64,000 bases of DNA from Chrysophaeum taylorii (GCA_029834535.1 JAQMWT010000553.1:81553-145552); one strand, 5' to 3'; positions 47,451 through 58,727 are shown, counted from the first letter of the stretch. Translations and numbers: made by a program. The notes: generated by a model not told the origin, from the sequence alone.

Positions 47451-48227
47451 ATGCCTCCACAGCCCTTCGAAGCAGCGTACCTTGAGTGGTCGTCATGGGG
47501 AATTGACGATGCCTATCTCGCGGAGATTGCGAGTAACTGCAACATGTTTGACGACGACGAGTATTACCCGTCCCATCATTGTAACGTCGCCGATTACCAT
47601 GCCGAGTACGAGTACCACATGCTGGAAACGCCTCTCTACGCCGATCTCTGCAAAGACACCTACAACGCGACGACCAAATCGTCCTGGTCCCTCATTTGTG
47701 CGTACGAGGCGCTCCTCAACCTCGATGACGTCTGCGCCAACAACTTTTCCGCGTCGATGCCTACGGCCAGCAGTGCCGACCGACCGCCACACCTCCCCGA
47801 GTATCCCAAAGAGAAAACCCCAAACAATCCCCACGGGCACTGCAACACGCACGCCTTCTGCTACATGTGCGTCGACGAGCGCGGCGGCATCGACGAGGCG
47901 TGTCACGCCGTCATCACGCACTACAATACCACGCTCATTACCGACTACAACAGAGGCAACTTCATGCAAGACATCGACTACTGGTGCGATTGGAACTCCG
48001 TGCGAAAGATGCCACTCGCTGCTGCCTCCGTGACCACCAATGGTGCTCCCTTCTCTTTCTTCGTCCCTGCCGGCGTTGTGGCCGTGACCGCATCGATGGT
48101 GTTCCTAGCAGCTGTCTCCAAGGCGCGCATGCGCTACCGCCGCGAAGCACCCCGACGGTCTCCCCTCGTGGACTTTGATGAAAGTACCAACAGAAGACTC
48201 GAAGCTGTCCCTCTCATCTCGATCTAA
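47451..48227 (+). CDS. Cysteine-rich single-pass membrane protein of unknown function
   Basis: 258 aa from the ATG at 47451. Residues ~5-190 are Cys-, Tyr- and Asn-rich (CNMFDDDEYYPSHHCNVADY, YADLCKDTY, HGHCNTHAFCYMCVDE, DYWCDWN), with potential N-glycosylation sites. A transmembrane helix at ~195-222 (FFVPAGVVAVTASMVFLAAVS) is followed by a short basic tail. This is a type I layout, yet no signal peptide starts the ORF, so an upstream exon or an internal topogenic signal is possible. The function is unknown. Confidence 0.65.
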   Translation: MPPQPFEAAYLEWSSWGIDDAYLAEIASNCNMFDDDEYYPSHHCNVADYHAEYEYHMLETPLYADLCKDTYNATTKSSWSLICAYEALLNLDDVCANNFSASMPTASSADRPPHLPEYPKEKTPNNPHGHCNTHAFCYMCVDERGGIDEACHAVITHYNTTLITDYNRGNFMQDIDYWCDWNSVRKMPLAAASVTTNGAPFSFFVPAGVVAVTASMVFLAAVSKARMRYRREAPRRSPLVDFDESTNRRLEAVPLISI

Positions 48228-48291
48228 CTTTTTATCGTGACGCACCTCATCATAGAGTCGAAGCCTCATGTTGATCAAATTAAGAAAAGCT

Positions 48292-48323
<32 letters not shown>

Positions 48324-48627
48324 AAAACTGCTGCTTCGAGAGTCATTGGCCCAACCACGGGAGTGCTGCGGCCGTTGTGAGACATTTTTAGTTGGCGCGC
48401 GCACGCACATCTTTGGGCGCTTGCTTGATTGATTGCCCTGCCGAGGTCATCATCATCGTCTCAACAACAACGACAACAATACTTAATAGAACGGACCTGT
48501 AGTTGAATGGTTACGTCAGACACAAGATTTGGCGTTATTAGCGCGTCGCTGCCGAGAAGATGGAGGAGTTGTTTGGCGTCGAAGAATATTTGACGTTGGA
48601 GGTCTAGTCGGCTTCCTGCTCGAGAAG
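48228..48627. other. Spacer with (GTC)n run
   Basis: About 400 bp; (GTC/GTCGTC)n around 48295-48321. It includes the likely promoter of the DM10 protein gene. An upstream ATG at 48557 gives a short frame (MEELFGVEEYLTLEV) that ends before 48610. Confidence 0.45.
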
Positions 48628-50457
48628 ATGGAGGCGTGTCCGGGTGGTGCGTCGACGACGTTGACGGCGTGGGAGCCCGAAGAGGCGCTGCCGTCGCTCC
48701 CGGGGTTTCGGTCGAACCGGCACGCGACAGGAAACAAGAAGCAGACAATGAAGTACATCAACAGGCATATGTTTCTGACCGAAGCACGGCACGCCGTAGC
48801 TGCGCGCCAATCAGATTTGGTCGCGTCGAACTCGGCGACGTCGCTCGCGCTGCGGAGCTTTGGGAAAGCGACCGACGCGCCGTCGAGGCGGCCGCAGACG
48901 AGCGGGTCGTATTTTGGCGGAAGGGTTTTGTGCTTTTACGCATACTTCAAGGAAGCGGTGCAGAACTCGTCGATCGAGACGTGTCGGGTGCGGCGGTGCG
49001 AGCTGTACTACTACGTTTGCGACGACTCGATCCAGATCGTCGAGCCCAAGCTCGAGAACTCGGGCGTGCCGCAGGGAAACTTCATGAAGCGGCACCGCGT
49101 CCCCAAGCCGCACGGTGACGAGTTCTTCACGCTCGACGACATCGAAGTCGGGAGCGCCGTCGAACTATACGGGCGCACGTTTTACGTGTACGGCTGCAAC
49201 GCGTCGACGCGCGCGTTCCTGACCGAGCACCGCGGGGAGCCCGCCTCGGACGAGCTCCCGCCGATCGATCGGTACGAGGCGCTCCGCGAGGAGTTGACAT
49301 CGCGCGAGACGGGCAAAAACCCAAGAGTGTCGCACAACATCCAGAAGAACCCCATGAAGGTGTTTGCCGAGGCAGCTCTGGGAAACACGGTCGACAACTC
49401 GGGGAGATCTGGGTTCCTCAAGTATGGCACGAGCGTGCTGCGATTCTACTGCTATTGGGACGACAGCCAGTCTCTCTACGGTGACGTTCAGCTCTTCAAG
49501 CTCCACTACTTCCTCTACGACAACACGATCGAAATCTTGACCGTCCACGCGCCAAATTCTGGCCGCGAGCGCTCGCCGCTCTTTCTGAAACGGGCAAAGC
49601 TCCCCAAGCAAACGACGGGCTTCTACCATTGGACCGACCTCAGAGTCGGCGGCGAGATCGACGTCTACGCGCGGCCCGTCCGCCTCATCGATGCCGACCG
49701 ATCGACCAGGGCTTTTTACCAAAAGGAGGCCGGAGTCGACCTCGCGCCGCGCCTCCTCCCGCCCGTCGTCGCGGAGGTCCTCCCGACGACGACGACGACG
49801 ACGAAAACGAGCCATAGGGCGCCATTAGGCAGCGACGGAGACTCGCTAACGTCGTCGTCGTCGCGCGACGGATCGCTCGCTCGAAAGGCGCGTCCGCGAA
49901 ATTCCGAGGCGGTCTTGTTGAGGTATCGCGCCGAGTTCGCCGAGCCAAAACACGAGGATATCGGACGCGTCTTTGTCCTCCTCTACGACATCGCAGACGG
50001 TACTATTCAGGTCAGAGAGCCGCCGAGACGCAACTCGGGTATTGTTGGCGGAAACTTCCTCGCCAAGGTCGAGCTCGCCGACGCGCCCCTCGTCGGCACG
50101 TCGGTCATCGCGTCGGGGCACGCCTTCAAAATCCTCGACGCCGACGAAGCCACGCTCAAGTTTATGGAGGCCCACGCCTCCGAATTCCCGCTCTCTCACT
50201 TTCCAACCGTCCGAGGGTTGTACGCCGACTACGCCAAGGCTCGCTTCCACGATGACAACTGCCGAGCCGCGCTCGCGGCACTCCTCGGTCCAAAGACAAA
50301 GCTCAGCTTTGGCGAATTCGAAAACATCCTGGCCAACTTCGTTCCCCCCATCGGCCAACGAGGCCCTCCGAAACACGCCGCCATCACCTTTTGGCGCGCC
50401 GCCGGCAAAGACGGCGCGCTCCCCGCGGACGCTCTCCTCCAAATCGCTGACCCTTGA
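48628..50457 (+). CDS. EFHC1/RIB72-like axonemal protein with three DM10 domains
   Basis: 609 aa. Three DM10 domains at about 99-205, 265-370 and 425-530. Each shows the core hydrophobic-F-x-AY/CYW start, YYYxxDxSIQIVEP or FLYDNTIEIL, NSG and a basic FLKRAKLP-type strand: LCFYAYFKEAV, VLRFYCYWDDSQ, VLLRYRAEFAEPKHED. EFHC1/RIB72 proteins are microtubule inner proteins of ciliary and flagellar doublets. The N-terminal PSLPGF resembles the EFHC start. The C-terminus ends with SFGEFENILANF..., a helical piece where animal EFHC1 has its EF-hand. The frame is open from a TTG at 48529; the first ATG is 48628. Presence suggests a flagellated stage. Confidence 0.88.
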   Translation: MEACPGGASTTLTAWEPEEALPSLPGFRSNRHATGNKKQTMKYINRHMFLTEARHAVAARQSDLVASNSATSLALRSFGKATDAPSRRPQTSGSYFGGRVLCFYAYFKEAVQNSSIETCRVRRCELYYYVCDDSIQIVEPKLENSGVPQGNFMKRHRVPKPHGDEFFTLDDIEVGSAVELYGRTFYVYGCNASTRAFLTEHRGEPASDELPPIDRYEALREELTSRETGKNPRVSHNIQKNPMKVFAEAALGNTVDNSGRSGFLKYGTSVLRFYCYWDDSQSLYGDVQLFKLHYFLYDNTIEILTVHAPNSGRERSPLFLKRAKLPKQTTGFYHWTDLRVGGEIDVYARPVRLIDADRSTRAFYQKEAGVDLAPRLLPPVVAEVLPTTTTTTKTSHRAPLGSDGDSLTSSSSRDGSLARKARPRNSEAVLLRYRAEFAEPKHEDIGRVFVLLYDIADGTIQVREPPRRNSGIVGGNFLAKVELADAPLVGTSVIASGHAFKILDADEATLKFMEAHASEFPLSHFPTVRGLYADYAKARFHDDNCRAALAALLGPKTKLSFGEFENILANFVPPIGQRGPPKHAAITFWRAAGKDGALPADALLQIADP

Positions 50458-50629
50458 CGATCGATCGGTTTTCTTCGACGTTTCGAACCTTCGTCACTCC
50501 CCTCGGCGATTTGAGATTTTGTGGAGCACACCCCATTCATTTTTTGCGAGTTGTTGTTTACTTCCACTATTATTGCCTCTGCTTGTGTTTGGCCACCACC
50601 TACGACGGACACACTATTACGTAGTAAGG

Positions 50630-50669
50630 ACGAGTGCAGGCCAGTAAGTTCACCTAGTCCCAATCTCTA
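50630..50669. repeat. Bare terminus of the helicase-type repeat
   Basis: GTGCAGGCCAGTAAGTTCAC-type sequence, also present at 15535-15570, 16590-16640 and 56610-56650, here without any helicase sequence. Confidence 0.65.
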
Positions 50670-50944
50670 CTTTACCTTTTACTTTATACCCCTCTCGATC
50701 CCTCTCGAGTCAAGGGTTTTACTTTACCCGTTAGTGATGTGAGCTGACGGATTCGGCGCATATACGAAAAAGACTGCCTGCGTGTCTATTAAATTTCACT
50801 TTCTTTTATTTACTTTGCCCCCCTCACCTCAGAGTAATAAAGTCTCCTTACTTTACCCTTAACTTAGAGTAAAAGTGCAACGCTGACAACTTTTTGCATG
50901 CATTATTGAAGGCCGATTTTTTTTTTTTCGTATTTTTTGGGAAT

Positions 50945-50986
50945 TTTAAAGGTCGACTTTCGTACGCTAAAGAGAGGGGGGGGTGG
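50945..50986 (-). repeat. Diverged LINE tail upstream of DUF4116 gene
   Basis: TTTTAAAGGTCGACTTTCGTACGCTAAAGAG followed by a G-run: similar to TTTAAATGTCGACTGCTAAGAG but with an insertion. It sits about 56 bp before the ATG at 51043. Confidence 0.4.
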
Positions 50987-51042
50987 TTGAAGGATGTATA
51001 CGTAAGCAGTCTCGAACCGGTGCACCGCGGAATGACACATAC

Positions 51043-51918
51043 ATGCTGAACTTAACAACCACTCAACCACTCGTGCGTCTCATGGCTTCATCCGAGGGGC
51101 CTTCATCGGACGGCAAGCGCAACGCGGCTGTGCGGAACATAATAAAGTCGCTTGCGAAGAATCCGTCGGCGCTCAAGTACGCGACAAATGCCCTTCGCGA
51201 GAACCGCGAGGTAGTTCTCGCCGCCGCGACTGAGAACCCGGCTGTCCTCGAGTTCGCCGCCGAGTCGTTGCGGCGCGACTCGGCGTTCGCCGTGTCGTGT
51301 GTCGCCGCCAATGGGCGCGCCCTCTGGCACTTTCCCAAAAAGGTGCAGCAGGTGCCCGAGGTGATCGTCGCGGCGATCGCGAAGCACGGCGCCAACGTCG
51401 CGGAGCCTCGCCTCGAGCCGGTCATGGGCTATTACACCGAGGTGCTCATGGCGAGCCGCAAGGCCGTCGCCGATATCAGGCGAGAAGAAAAGGCCGCGCG
51501 CGAGGAACAGGCCCTCGTCGCCGAGAAGCACCAGCGCATCCTCGAGCAGGAGGTCGACGGCCTCGTGCTCGAGGTCGAAGAGCTCAAGGCGCTCAACGCC
51601 CAGCTCCTCGAGAAGTGCAGCGTCGTCTCCTCGAGCGAGGACGAGGAGGCTCCGGTCTCCAAGAAGACCCGGATCGACGAAGTTTCGTCCTGGGAGAAGG
51701 GCTGGGAGAAGGATATTCTCGACGCCGTCGAGGACAAGGACGACGCCTCGTTTCTCGCCACGAATGCCCTCCACCTCCAGTGCTTGAACGCGAGCGCGCT
51801 CCAGGCCAAGATCGAGGAGCTCGCCGCGTTGGCTATAGCTGCCGGCGCCGACAAAGACGAGGTCAACAAGGTTAAGACCCGTCCCTTGACGTGTTCCACC
51901 AAACAAACCGAATTCTGA
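51043..51918 (+). CDS. DUF4116-domain protein with C-terminal coiled coil
   Basis: 291 aa from the ATG at 51043; a second ATG at 51082 (MASSEGPSSDG) is an alternative. The helical repeat LRENREVVLAAATENPAVLEFAAESLRRDSAFAVSCVAANG (~50-95) is the DUF4116 pattern (DxEVVLAAVxxNGxAL) often found in tandem in stramenopile and algal proteins of unknown role. A coiled coil with Glu/Lys follows (~150-205), and then the acidic SSEDEEAPVSKK. The function is unknown. Confidence 0.65.
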   Translation: MLNLTTTQPLVRLMASSEGPSSDGKRNAAVRNIIKSLAKNPSALKYATNALRENREVVLAAATENPAVLEFAAESLRRDSAFAVSCVAANGRALWHFPKKVQQVPEVIVAAIAKHGANVAEPRLEPVMGYYTEVLMASRKAVADIRREEKAAREEQALVAEKHQRILEQEVDGLVLEVEELKALNAQLLEKCSVVSSSEDEEAPVSKKTRIDEVSSWEKGWEKDILDAVEDKDDASFLATNALHLQCLNASALQAKIEELAALAIAAGADKDEVNKVKTRPLTCSTKQTEF

Positions 51919-52632
51919 GGGTCCTTCCTCCTCGATGGCGAGGGGACCCTCCCGACGGCCTGTGCTCGCGCCTCTTTCCCCTCTCGAGCCTCATATGTCT
52001 CGATGCATGCCGTCTTTTTCTCGTGCTGCTGGGTGCGCCTCTATGATGTTTTTACCCAAAAAAGAATTGAAATACTCGCCGCCGCGTGATTCCCGCCGCC
52101 CGCCTTCTTTATTGAAACCGACGACGACGACGACGACGACGGCCCGACACGATTCTTGGGCGTTCCCTCTGGCGTCGTCCGCGTTCTATTTCTTCAATTC
52201 CGCATGCGTAAAAAAATGAAGAAGGGACTTTAAGGAACGGGCCCCCTTTCTAGAATTCAGATTCTTCGTAGGTGGCGGACACGACGGCTCGGCGCGCGCA
52301 AAAAAAATACACACGGGCCGCGTCGTTGTTACGACGCAATATACGTCGTCGGCGTCGTCGGCACATGGTGGTGTTCTCGTGAGTAATAAATAAACTCTCT
52401 ACAAGAGAAACGCGCGCGGTCGGTATAGCGCGCGGGTGTGCGAATTGTGTTTAAACGGGAGAAGCGGACGCATGCGTCTGAAAGGAGGCCAATGTGTCGC
52501 CACCACGCTCCAAGGCGGGCGCGCATCAACAAAAAGGACGAGAAGGGGCGCGGGAGGAGAGAGAGGTGAGCAACGAGGAGCGGAAGACGGGAGCGGGTAG
52601 AGACCGGTAATGGATCGAAAGATCGGATCAGA
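51919..52632. other. Convergent spacer of ~700 bp
   Basis: A (GAC)n run lies at 52118-52143. Some basic ORFs on either strand overlap simple repeats. No convincing gene. Confidence 0.45.
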
Positions 52633-55256
52633 TCAGTATGGGGCTGCGCCTCGAGCGCCGATGGCACACATGGTCGTCCAGAGCTCCGTCTCTGTCAATT
52701 CGACGGTGGACCTTTTCGTCGCGCCGCGGGGCTTGAAGGCGGGGCAGCAGCTCTGCATGGTGATGTGGAGTTCGTTGCGTTTTTTCGACGAGGCGAAGAA
52801 CTGGAAGAAGCTGGGGCCGACCTGCTTGCACATAGAAACGTGAATGTTGGTGAGGCAGTCGAAGGTGGAAGAGGTGTGAGCGTCGATAGCGTCGTTGGCA
52901 AGGCGGGTGCAGCCGTCGATGGTGAGGTCGCGGAGTTGGGGGGCTCGGATGGAAATTTTCTCGAGTTTCTTGAGTTTGGCGATTTCGAGAACGTGGAGCT
53001 TTTTCGCTTGAACGACGAGCGTCTTGATCGGGAGGCAGGACTCGACGCAGAGTTCCTCGAGGGAATCGTGGGAAATGGTGGTCTCGTCCTGGAGGGCCTT
53101 GCAGGCGCAGAGTTCGAGGGTTGTGAGGCTCGGTATGGCAGCGCAGATCGAGTCGAGGGCGGTCGACGGGAGCTTGGGCGTCTCGAGCTTGAGCTCGCGG
53201 CACGAGATGGGGCCGGAAAGCGAGACGGTCTTGAGGCCGTCGCCGCCGATCTGCAGCGCGATGAGTCTCGCCTCGACCGTGGTGGCTGCTTTGAGGGCGA
53301 GGGCCTTGGTCTGGCGTCCGGGGACCAAGACGAGGTGGCGGAGCGTGGGCGGGAGCGTGAGCGCCGTTTGTGCCTGGTTTTTGGCCCCCGTCGCCTCGAA
53401 GTTCCAGAGCTCAAGCTTGCGGAGGTTACTCAGCGTCGCCGAGACCTTGGCGACGGCCTTGAAGAGGGCGGTCGCCGTCTCGTCGTCGACGCCGTCGGCG
53501 CTGAGGTCGAGGAGGCTCGGGCTGAGGCGCGGCCACGCGCCGCCGCCGCCGCCGCCGCCGCGTTGTCGCGACACCTCGAGGTCGACGCTCTTGACGCGCA
53601 GGATCTCCAGGAGGTGCGACTGGCTGTCGTCTATTTTGAGGAAGCAGTCCACTTGCGACAGGTGGGCGCGTCGCACCTGGAGGGCCGTCGTCCGGATGAA
53701 GTCGCGCGCCGCGCGCTTGGCCGCCGAAACCTCCTCGTCGTTTTCGTCGTCGTTATTGTTTTCGTCGGCGAGCTCTCGCGCGAGGTCGAGGCACTTGCGC
53801 GGCGATGGCTCGCAGGCCTCGAGCTTCTTCCACCAGTTGGCGAAGTGCTTGTCGAGGAGGGGCTTGACGTCGACGTTGTTACGCGACGCCGAGGGCGCGT
53901 CGACGTCGCCGGCGCAGCCAACCTCGTCGTCCTCGCTCGCCGAGGTGGTTCCGGTGGCGTCTTCGAGGGAGGAGGATGCGGCGGCGGCGGAAGCTCGGCG
54001 CGGGTCGTCGGGGTGGAGAGGCACGAGAATTTTCTGCCTGTGGCGTAGCGTCGCGATGCTGGGTCGCGGGAGGAAGATCGCGTGCGAACCCTTGCGCTCG
54101 GTCTTCTTGATGGTCAGCACGGTGAGGGCGTCGAGGCTCCCGGCGAGGACGACCGACCTCGAGTCGGGTCGGTCTGTCGGCTTGATTCTCAAGCCGCCGA
54201 CGTCGACGACGAGGGTCTCGAGATTTGGACAGTCGGGCCCGACGCGGATCGAGTCGAGGCCGTGGTCGACGTAGTAGCTCGCGCCCGAATGCGCGAACTT
54301 GAAGGCGCGGAGTCGGGGGAGGGCGAAGCAGGCGCACTCGTCGACGTTTCGGGCCTCCTTGATCTCGATCGTCCGGAGGTTAGCCGCCTTGGAGAGGTCG
54401 AGCCTGTTCGGCTCGGCGGACGTCGAGCGTCGCGGGAAGATGTCGACGCGGTCGAGCTTGAGCTCGACGAGGTGGGCGAGGTGGGGCGCGAGCGCGAGGG
54501 CCCCCGTGCTCTGGACGAGGAGGGCGAAGTCAGCCATGCAGGCGTAACGGCCCGCGAGGCGGCCCGCGAGGCGGAGGGCGCGGCAGGTCGGATCGAGGCG
54601 CGCGTCGGCGACGTCGGCGTCGACGACTTTGTTGTTCTCGTAGGCGCGTCCCGCCCACGAGGCCGACGCGCCGTCGGCGGCGGTCGTCGTGTCCTCGCCA
54701 GAGCACGAGAGCGCGAGGAGTTTAACCTTTGTCCGGACGCAGCTGGCGACGCAGTCGTTGAGGGCCTGCTTGACGGTTACCTCCATCTCGGAGAGCGCGA
54801 CGGCGAGGTCGTCGTGCGCGCCGAGGCGCCGCCCGAGATTCATCGGCGACCGGAAGCGCGCGCGCGGCACGTCGACGTCGAGTCTGACGAGGTCGCGGCG
54901 GCCGGCCACCAAGGCTGCGCGTCGCTTGAGCGCCGTGTCGGCGTCGACGGCGAAGTGGACGGCCGCGCGCGCCGAGTACAACGGCGATTTGGCCGAGATC
55001 TCGAAGAGGCGCGGCGCGCGGAGGTCCTCGAGGCGGTCGAACGCCGTCAACAAGTCGACCAGGTCGGGCGCGAGGCGGACGCTCGACCCGAGGACGAGGC
55101 GCCTGAGCGAGGTTGGCGACAGGAGCCGTCGCACGTCCGAAGCCCTAAGGCAGATGTCGAAGCGCTGCTCGTCCCCCCAGCGCGACGCGTACGTCATGCA
55201 CTCGACCCTCAAGCTCCTGAGCTCGAGGCCAAACGGCGGCTGCTCGGAGGTACCCG

Positions 55257-55292
<36 letters not shown>

Positions 55293-56268
55293 CGAGGTGG
55301 GTCATCTCGTCGTCCATCTCGGTCTCGCTGTCCTCCTCGTCGCGCTCGTCCTCGAGCTGCGCCGACGAGAGCATGCGGAACCACTCGGTGTCGGCAACGA
55401 AGAGCGACAGCTCGCGGAGGCTGCCCGAGGCCGCGAAGCCCTCCAAGGTCGCGAGCAGCGCGTCCCGCACGAAGGCGCGGCGCGAATCGCGCCAGTCGCG
55501 CCGGCCCGCCCACCCGCGCCTCTGGACGCGCGACACAAAGTCATAAAAGTCCGTCTTGTCGCCGTCGCGCCCGCTTCCGTACTCCTGGCGGAGCGCGAGC
55601 CGCTCGAGCGCGGGACACGCAGTCGGCAGGCTCGCCGGCGCCGAGTGCGAGAGCCACGCGTAGGCGGTCAGGTCCAGAGCGACCAGCCGTCGGGGGTCGG
55701 GCAAAACCTGCCCGAGCACGGTGAAAAACCTCGACGTCGTCATCGTGAGCTCGGTCACCGAGCCGACGACCAGCGACCGCGCCGCGTGGTTCGTCTGCGC
55801 GAGCGCCGCGACGTCGCTCAGCTCGCAGTAGCTCACGCATCGCGCGAGCTCGTGCCCCAGGGCCTCGACGGGGCTCTCGCGCTCCCTCGAACTCAACAGC
55901 CGCTTCGTCTTCCCGCCCCCCGACTCTCCGAACGATACGATGCTCGCCCCGAGAGCGATCGCCCGCTTCGCCGCGTCGAGCAGCACCGCGTCGCTCGCGA
56001 GCACCTCCGCGCGACCATCCTCGGTCTCCTCGAGATGCCCGAACTGGACCACCGAGCTCGGCTCCACGGCCTCGCCGAACGTGAATAACCACGAAGGCCC
56101 GCTGCCGTCTCGCGGATGCGCGATCAACTCGCGCACCTTCGCCTTCTTCTTTTTCTTCGCCTTCTTCTCCCGTCGAAGACAAGACTCCTCCTCCACCTCC
56201 TCCTCCTTCTCGACCTTCTTCTTGCTCGCGCGCCGCGGCCGAAGCCCCGACCGACCTTCGGACCTCAT
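52633..56268 (-). CDS. F-box-like leucine-rich-repeat protein, 1211 aa
   Basis: Starts with Lys/Glu repeats (~10-45), then VEALGHELARCVSYCELSDVAALAQTNHAARSL (~133-165), an F-box-like segment. It continues as many leucine-rich repeats (TACPALERLALRQEY, SLRELSLFVADTEWF, LVELKLDRVDIFPR, CPNLETLVVDVGGL) and ends with regular FBXL-type repeats (SLTTLELCACKALQDETT, LHVLEIAKLKKLEKI, QLRDLTIDGCTRLANDAID). Such proteins recruit substrates to SCF ubiquitin ligases. An Asp/Glu/Ser-rich linker with poly-Thr (from (GTC)n at 55262-55290) and a poly-Gly (~905) break the repeats. No intron is apparent. The F-box call is moderate; the LRR call is firm. Confidence 0.68.
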
Positions 56269-56607
56269 ACCTTCTTTATTATTAGATCCATTTTTCTTCT
56301 TCTCGGTGTCGGTGTTTATGGTGTTGTTGTCCTAGTAGGGTTCCTCTGCGAAGTTGTTCTCTTCTTAGGAGTCGGGGGATACAGTAGTAAAGGGGGAGGT
56401 TTTTTTGTTGCTACGCGTACACTGCTGCATGCAAAGGGGGGGAGGATTAAATTTTTGATAAGTTGTTGACTGACGGGAGGGGGAGCGTTGGTGGGGCGTG
56501 TTGAGACGCGAGGGATGCCGGCGGAAAGGCGGAAGTACCACGTTCAGGAGTTTGGGGGATTGTGTGACTGCCTGCAATGGGGGTCTTGTCTTTGTGCTTT
56601 AGTAAAA
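56269..56607. other. Spacer upstream of the F-box/LRR gene
   Basis: Pyrimidine-rich next to the start (56279-56330) and G-rich farther away. No gene recognised. Confidence 0.45.
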
Positions 56608-57450
56608 GACAAGTGCAGGCCAGTAAGTTCACGTAGTCCCAATCTCTAACCCCAGTAAGTTCACCTAATCCCAGTAAGTTTCATATAAGTTCACCTGGTC
56701 AGTAAGTTCACGTAGCTCACACCCACTCCTTTGAGCTCGTCGCTCTCGCCTCCGCCAATCTCAGCTGCTTTGATCCGCACGCGCCGCCAACCTTTGAGTT
56801 TACTCTAAAAACCCTTTACTCTAAAACCCCCAGTAAGTTCACCTGGTCCCAGTTTCGTGGAGTCGTCGACCCAGATGAGTATATCTCCTCGGGGTTGCCG
56901 ATCGACAGAGAGCCACGTAGAGCTGGACGTGGCAGAAGACGGGCTTGGGAAAGAGGACGCCGACCTCGCGGGGCGTCTGGCCCTGGCTCTTGGTGATCGT
57001 TTGGCGTCGGCGGGCCTTCAGGGATACAGGTTGGAGGAGCCTCGGTGACAACGACACGATCGATCATGTATCTGGTATGCAGTGGCACTGCGACGGGTCG
57101 AGGTTGCGAAGACATTAAGCTCGCGATCAAAGTCAGCATGCCGTTGGTTGTCAGGGAGTTGAAAACTCTACTGTAAAGAGCGAGGCGTCGTCTTCCGACC
57201 CAGCCTAGTCAGCCGCAAAGAACTCCGACGCCTCGTCTCCGGGAAAAAAAGGCCGCGGTCATGCGCGCGTTGTCAGCATCGACAACATCGTTTCGACGGG
57301 GCGTGAGAATGGCGCGCTGAAAGAGCCGCCGCGGCTCGTGGAAATAGTCTGCGAGGTCGCCGTTGACGGCTTGGAGGATCACTGTCTGGCTCTCGCGCCT
57401 ACCTGATCCTTACTCTCGCGCCTACCTGATCCTTACCCTAAATCGAGGGA
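56608..57450 (-). mobile_element. Fourth Helitron-like helicase unit
   Basis: Begins at the ACAAGTGCAGGCCAGTAAGT end and carries the same minisatellite words and helicase motifs as 14389-17640. It ends at CCCTAAATCGAGGGACAGAC next to a LINE tail, as in the array. It lacks about 50-100 bp near 56850 compared with the tandem units. Confidence 0.65.
56850..57385 (-). pseudogene. Helitron/Pif1-like helicase C-terminus, unit D
   Basis: In frame on the minus strand it reads NGDLADYFHEPRRLFQRAIL and NDVVDADNARMTAAFF, then a shift caused by an extra T in a T-run. ITKSQGQTPREVGVLFPKPV and VFCHVQLYVALCR follow. It shares ITKSQGQ with unit C, so the two are closer to each other than to A and B. Confidence 0.7.
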
Positions 57451-57469
57451 CAGACAAACATACCACCCA

Positions 57470-58075
57470 CATCCTTCATGCTCCCCACACACACCCCCCC
57501 CCTCTTAGCAGTCGACATTTAAAGACAGACAAACAAACCGCCCGATCCCAGCAGGACGTCACCCTTCGTCGCACATACGTCCGGCGGCAGCATGCGTACG
57601 ACCTACGGGCGGGGCCCGTCCTCTCTTCGCCTGCCCCACGCCTCGGCGATGACCCCGACTAGGTCCCGCGTACTTATCTCCGCCCGTCAGGCACATCCCT
57701 CATACCCCACAAACCCACCCACATCCTTCATGCTCCCCACACACACCCCCCCCTCTTAGCAGTCGACATTTAAAGACAGACAAACAAACCATGTCGCCGC
57801 CTCGGGGAACCCCGCCCAGGCCGCCCGATCCCAGCAGGACGTCACCCTTCGTCGCACATACGTCCGGCGGCAGCATGCGTACGACCTACGGGCGGGGCCC
57901 GTCCTCTCTTCGCCTGCCCCACGCCTCGGCGATGACCCCGACTAGGTCCCGCGTACTTATCTCCGCCCGTCAGGCACATCCCTCATACCCCACAAACCCA
58001 CCCACATCCTTCATGCTCTCCACACACACCCCCCCCCTCTTAGCAGTCGACATTTAATGACAGACAAACAAACAA
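57470..58075 (+). mobile_element. Three nested 5'-truncated LINE 3' ends
   Basis: A bare tail (57470-57535) is followed by a copy truncated at 57541 and a second truncated at 57791. All are plus strand, each ending in the CCCCCTCTTAGCAGTCGACATT tail and separated by GACAGACAAACAAAC. The 3' ends are constant and the 5' cut points differ, as expected of target-primed LINE insertion. Confidence 0.75.
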
Positions 58076-58727
58076 ACAAACAAACAGACAGACAGACAAA
58101 CATCTGTCGATTAGTAGTTAAGACACGTCGATTTTTATCGACGCAGTGCAATAAGAGGCAGGTGAACGCGAGCGCGCAGGGCGTTCAGCAGCGGTTTAGG
58201 AGGAGGAGGAGGAGGAGGAGGAGGAGGGTACGTACCAGTGCCCTGCGCGCTCACACAGGCACTCCCCCTCTTAGAAGTCGACCTTCAAATATACCAAGGG
58301 CGCAGGGGAGGAGTGGGCCTCTTCACATCCTGCATATTAAAAAGCGCGAGGTTGTTTCGGCGCTACCCTGTTGCGCACTAAAATCACCCTTCGCAGGGGT
58401 GAGACATTGCGGCGGCCATAATTCGACTGAAACGGAAAACATCAAACTTGGCGCGCGGAGGAGGATCGGCATCTCGTAGAGGAGCGTGTTTCTCCTAGGT
58501 ACGAGGACCCGACGGCGCCAAGGAGCTGCTGCCCAAAATTCTTCTACAACGTGGTTCTCACCATAATATCATTATCGAGGAGGAGGAGAGCAAAAAAACT
58601 TATTTATTCTTCTTCCCCGCAAGCACTGCCACGCGACACTTAGTGGCCTCACTTTAAAACACAGAAAACCAAAACGACGCGGCCTCGGCCTGATATCTGG
58701 AGGTCATCCATCTCGTCTTAAAGACGG
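58076..58727. other. Repeat ends and gene-poor spacer
   Basis: AACATCTGTCGATTAGTAGT (58098-58117) is the same closing word seen in the helicase units. Then come (AGG)n at 58196-58228 and a diverged tail CCCCCTCTTAGAAGTCGACC at 58264-58283. Nothing else is recognised. Confidence 0.5.

Larger units (their letters stand above)
50458..51042. other. Intergenic with repeat ends
   Basis: Holds the helicase-repeat end (50630-50669), AT-rich sequence near 50780-50960 and a LINE-tail-like stretch at 50945-50986. No gene. Confidence 0.5.

Noticed and set aside
54082-56088. 668-codon plus-strand ORF, Arg/Glu-rich
   Set aside because: Antisense of the F-box/LRR gene; composition reflects codon bias of the opposite strand.
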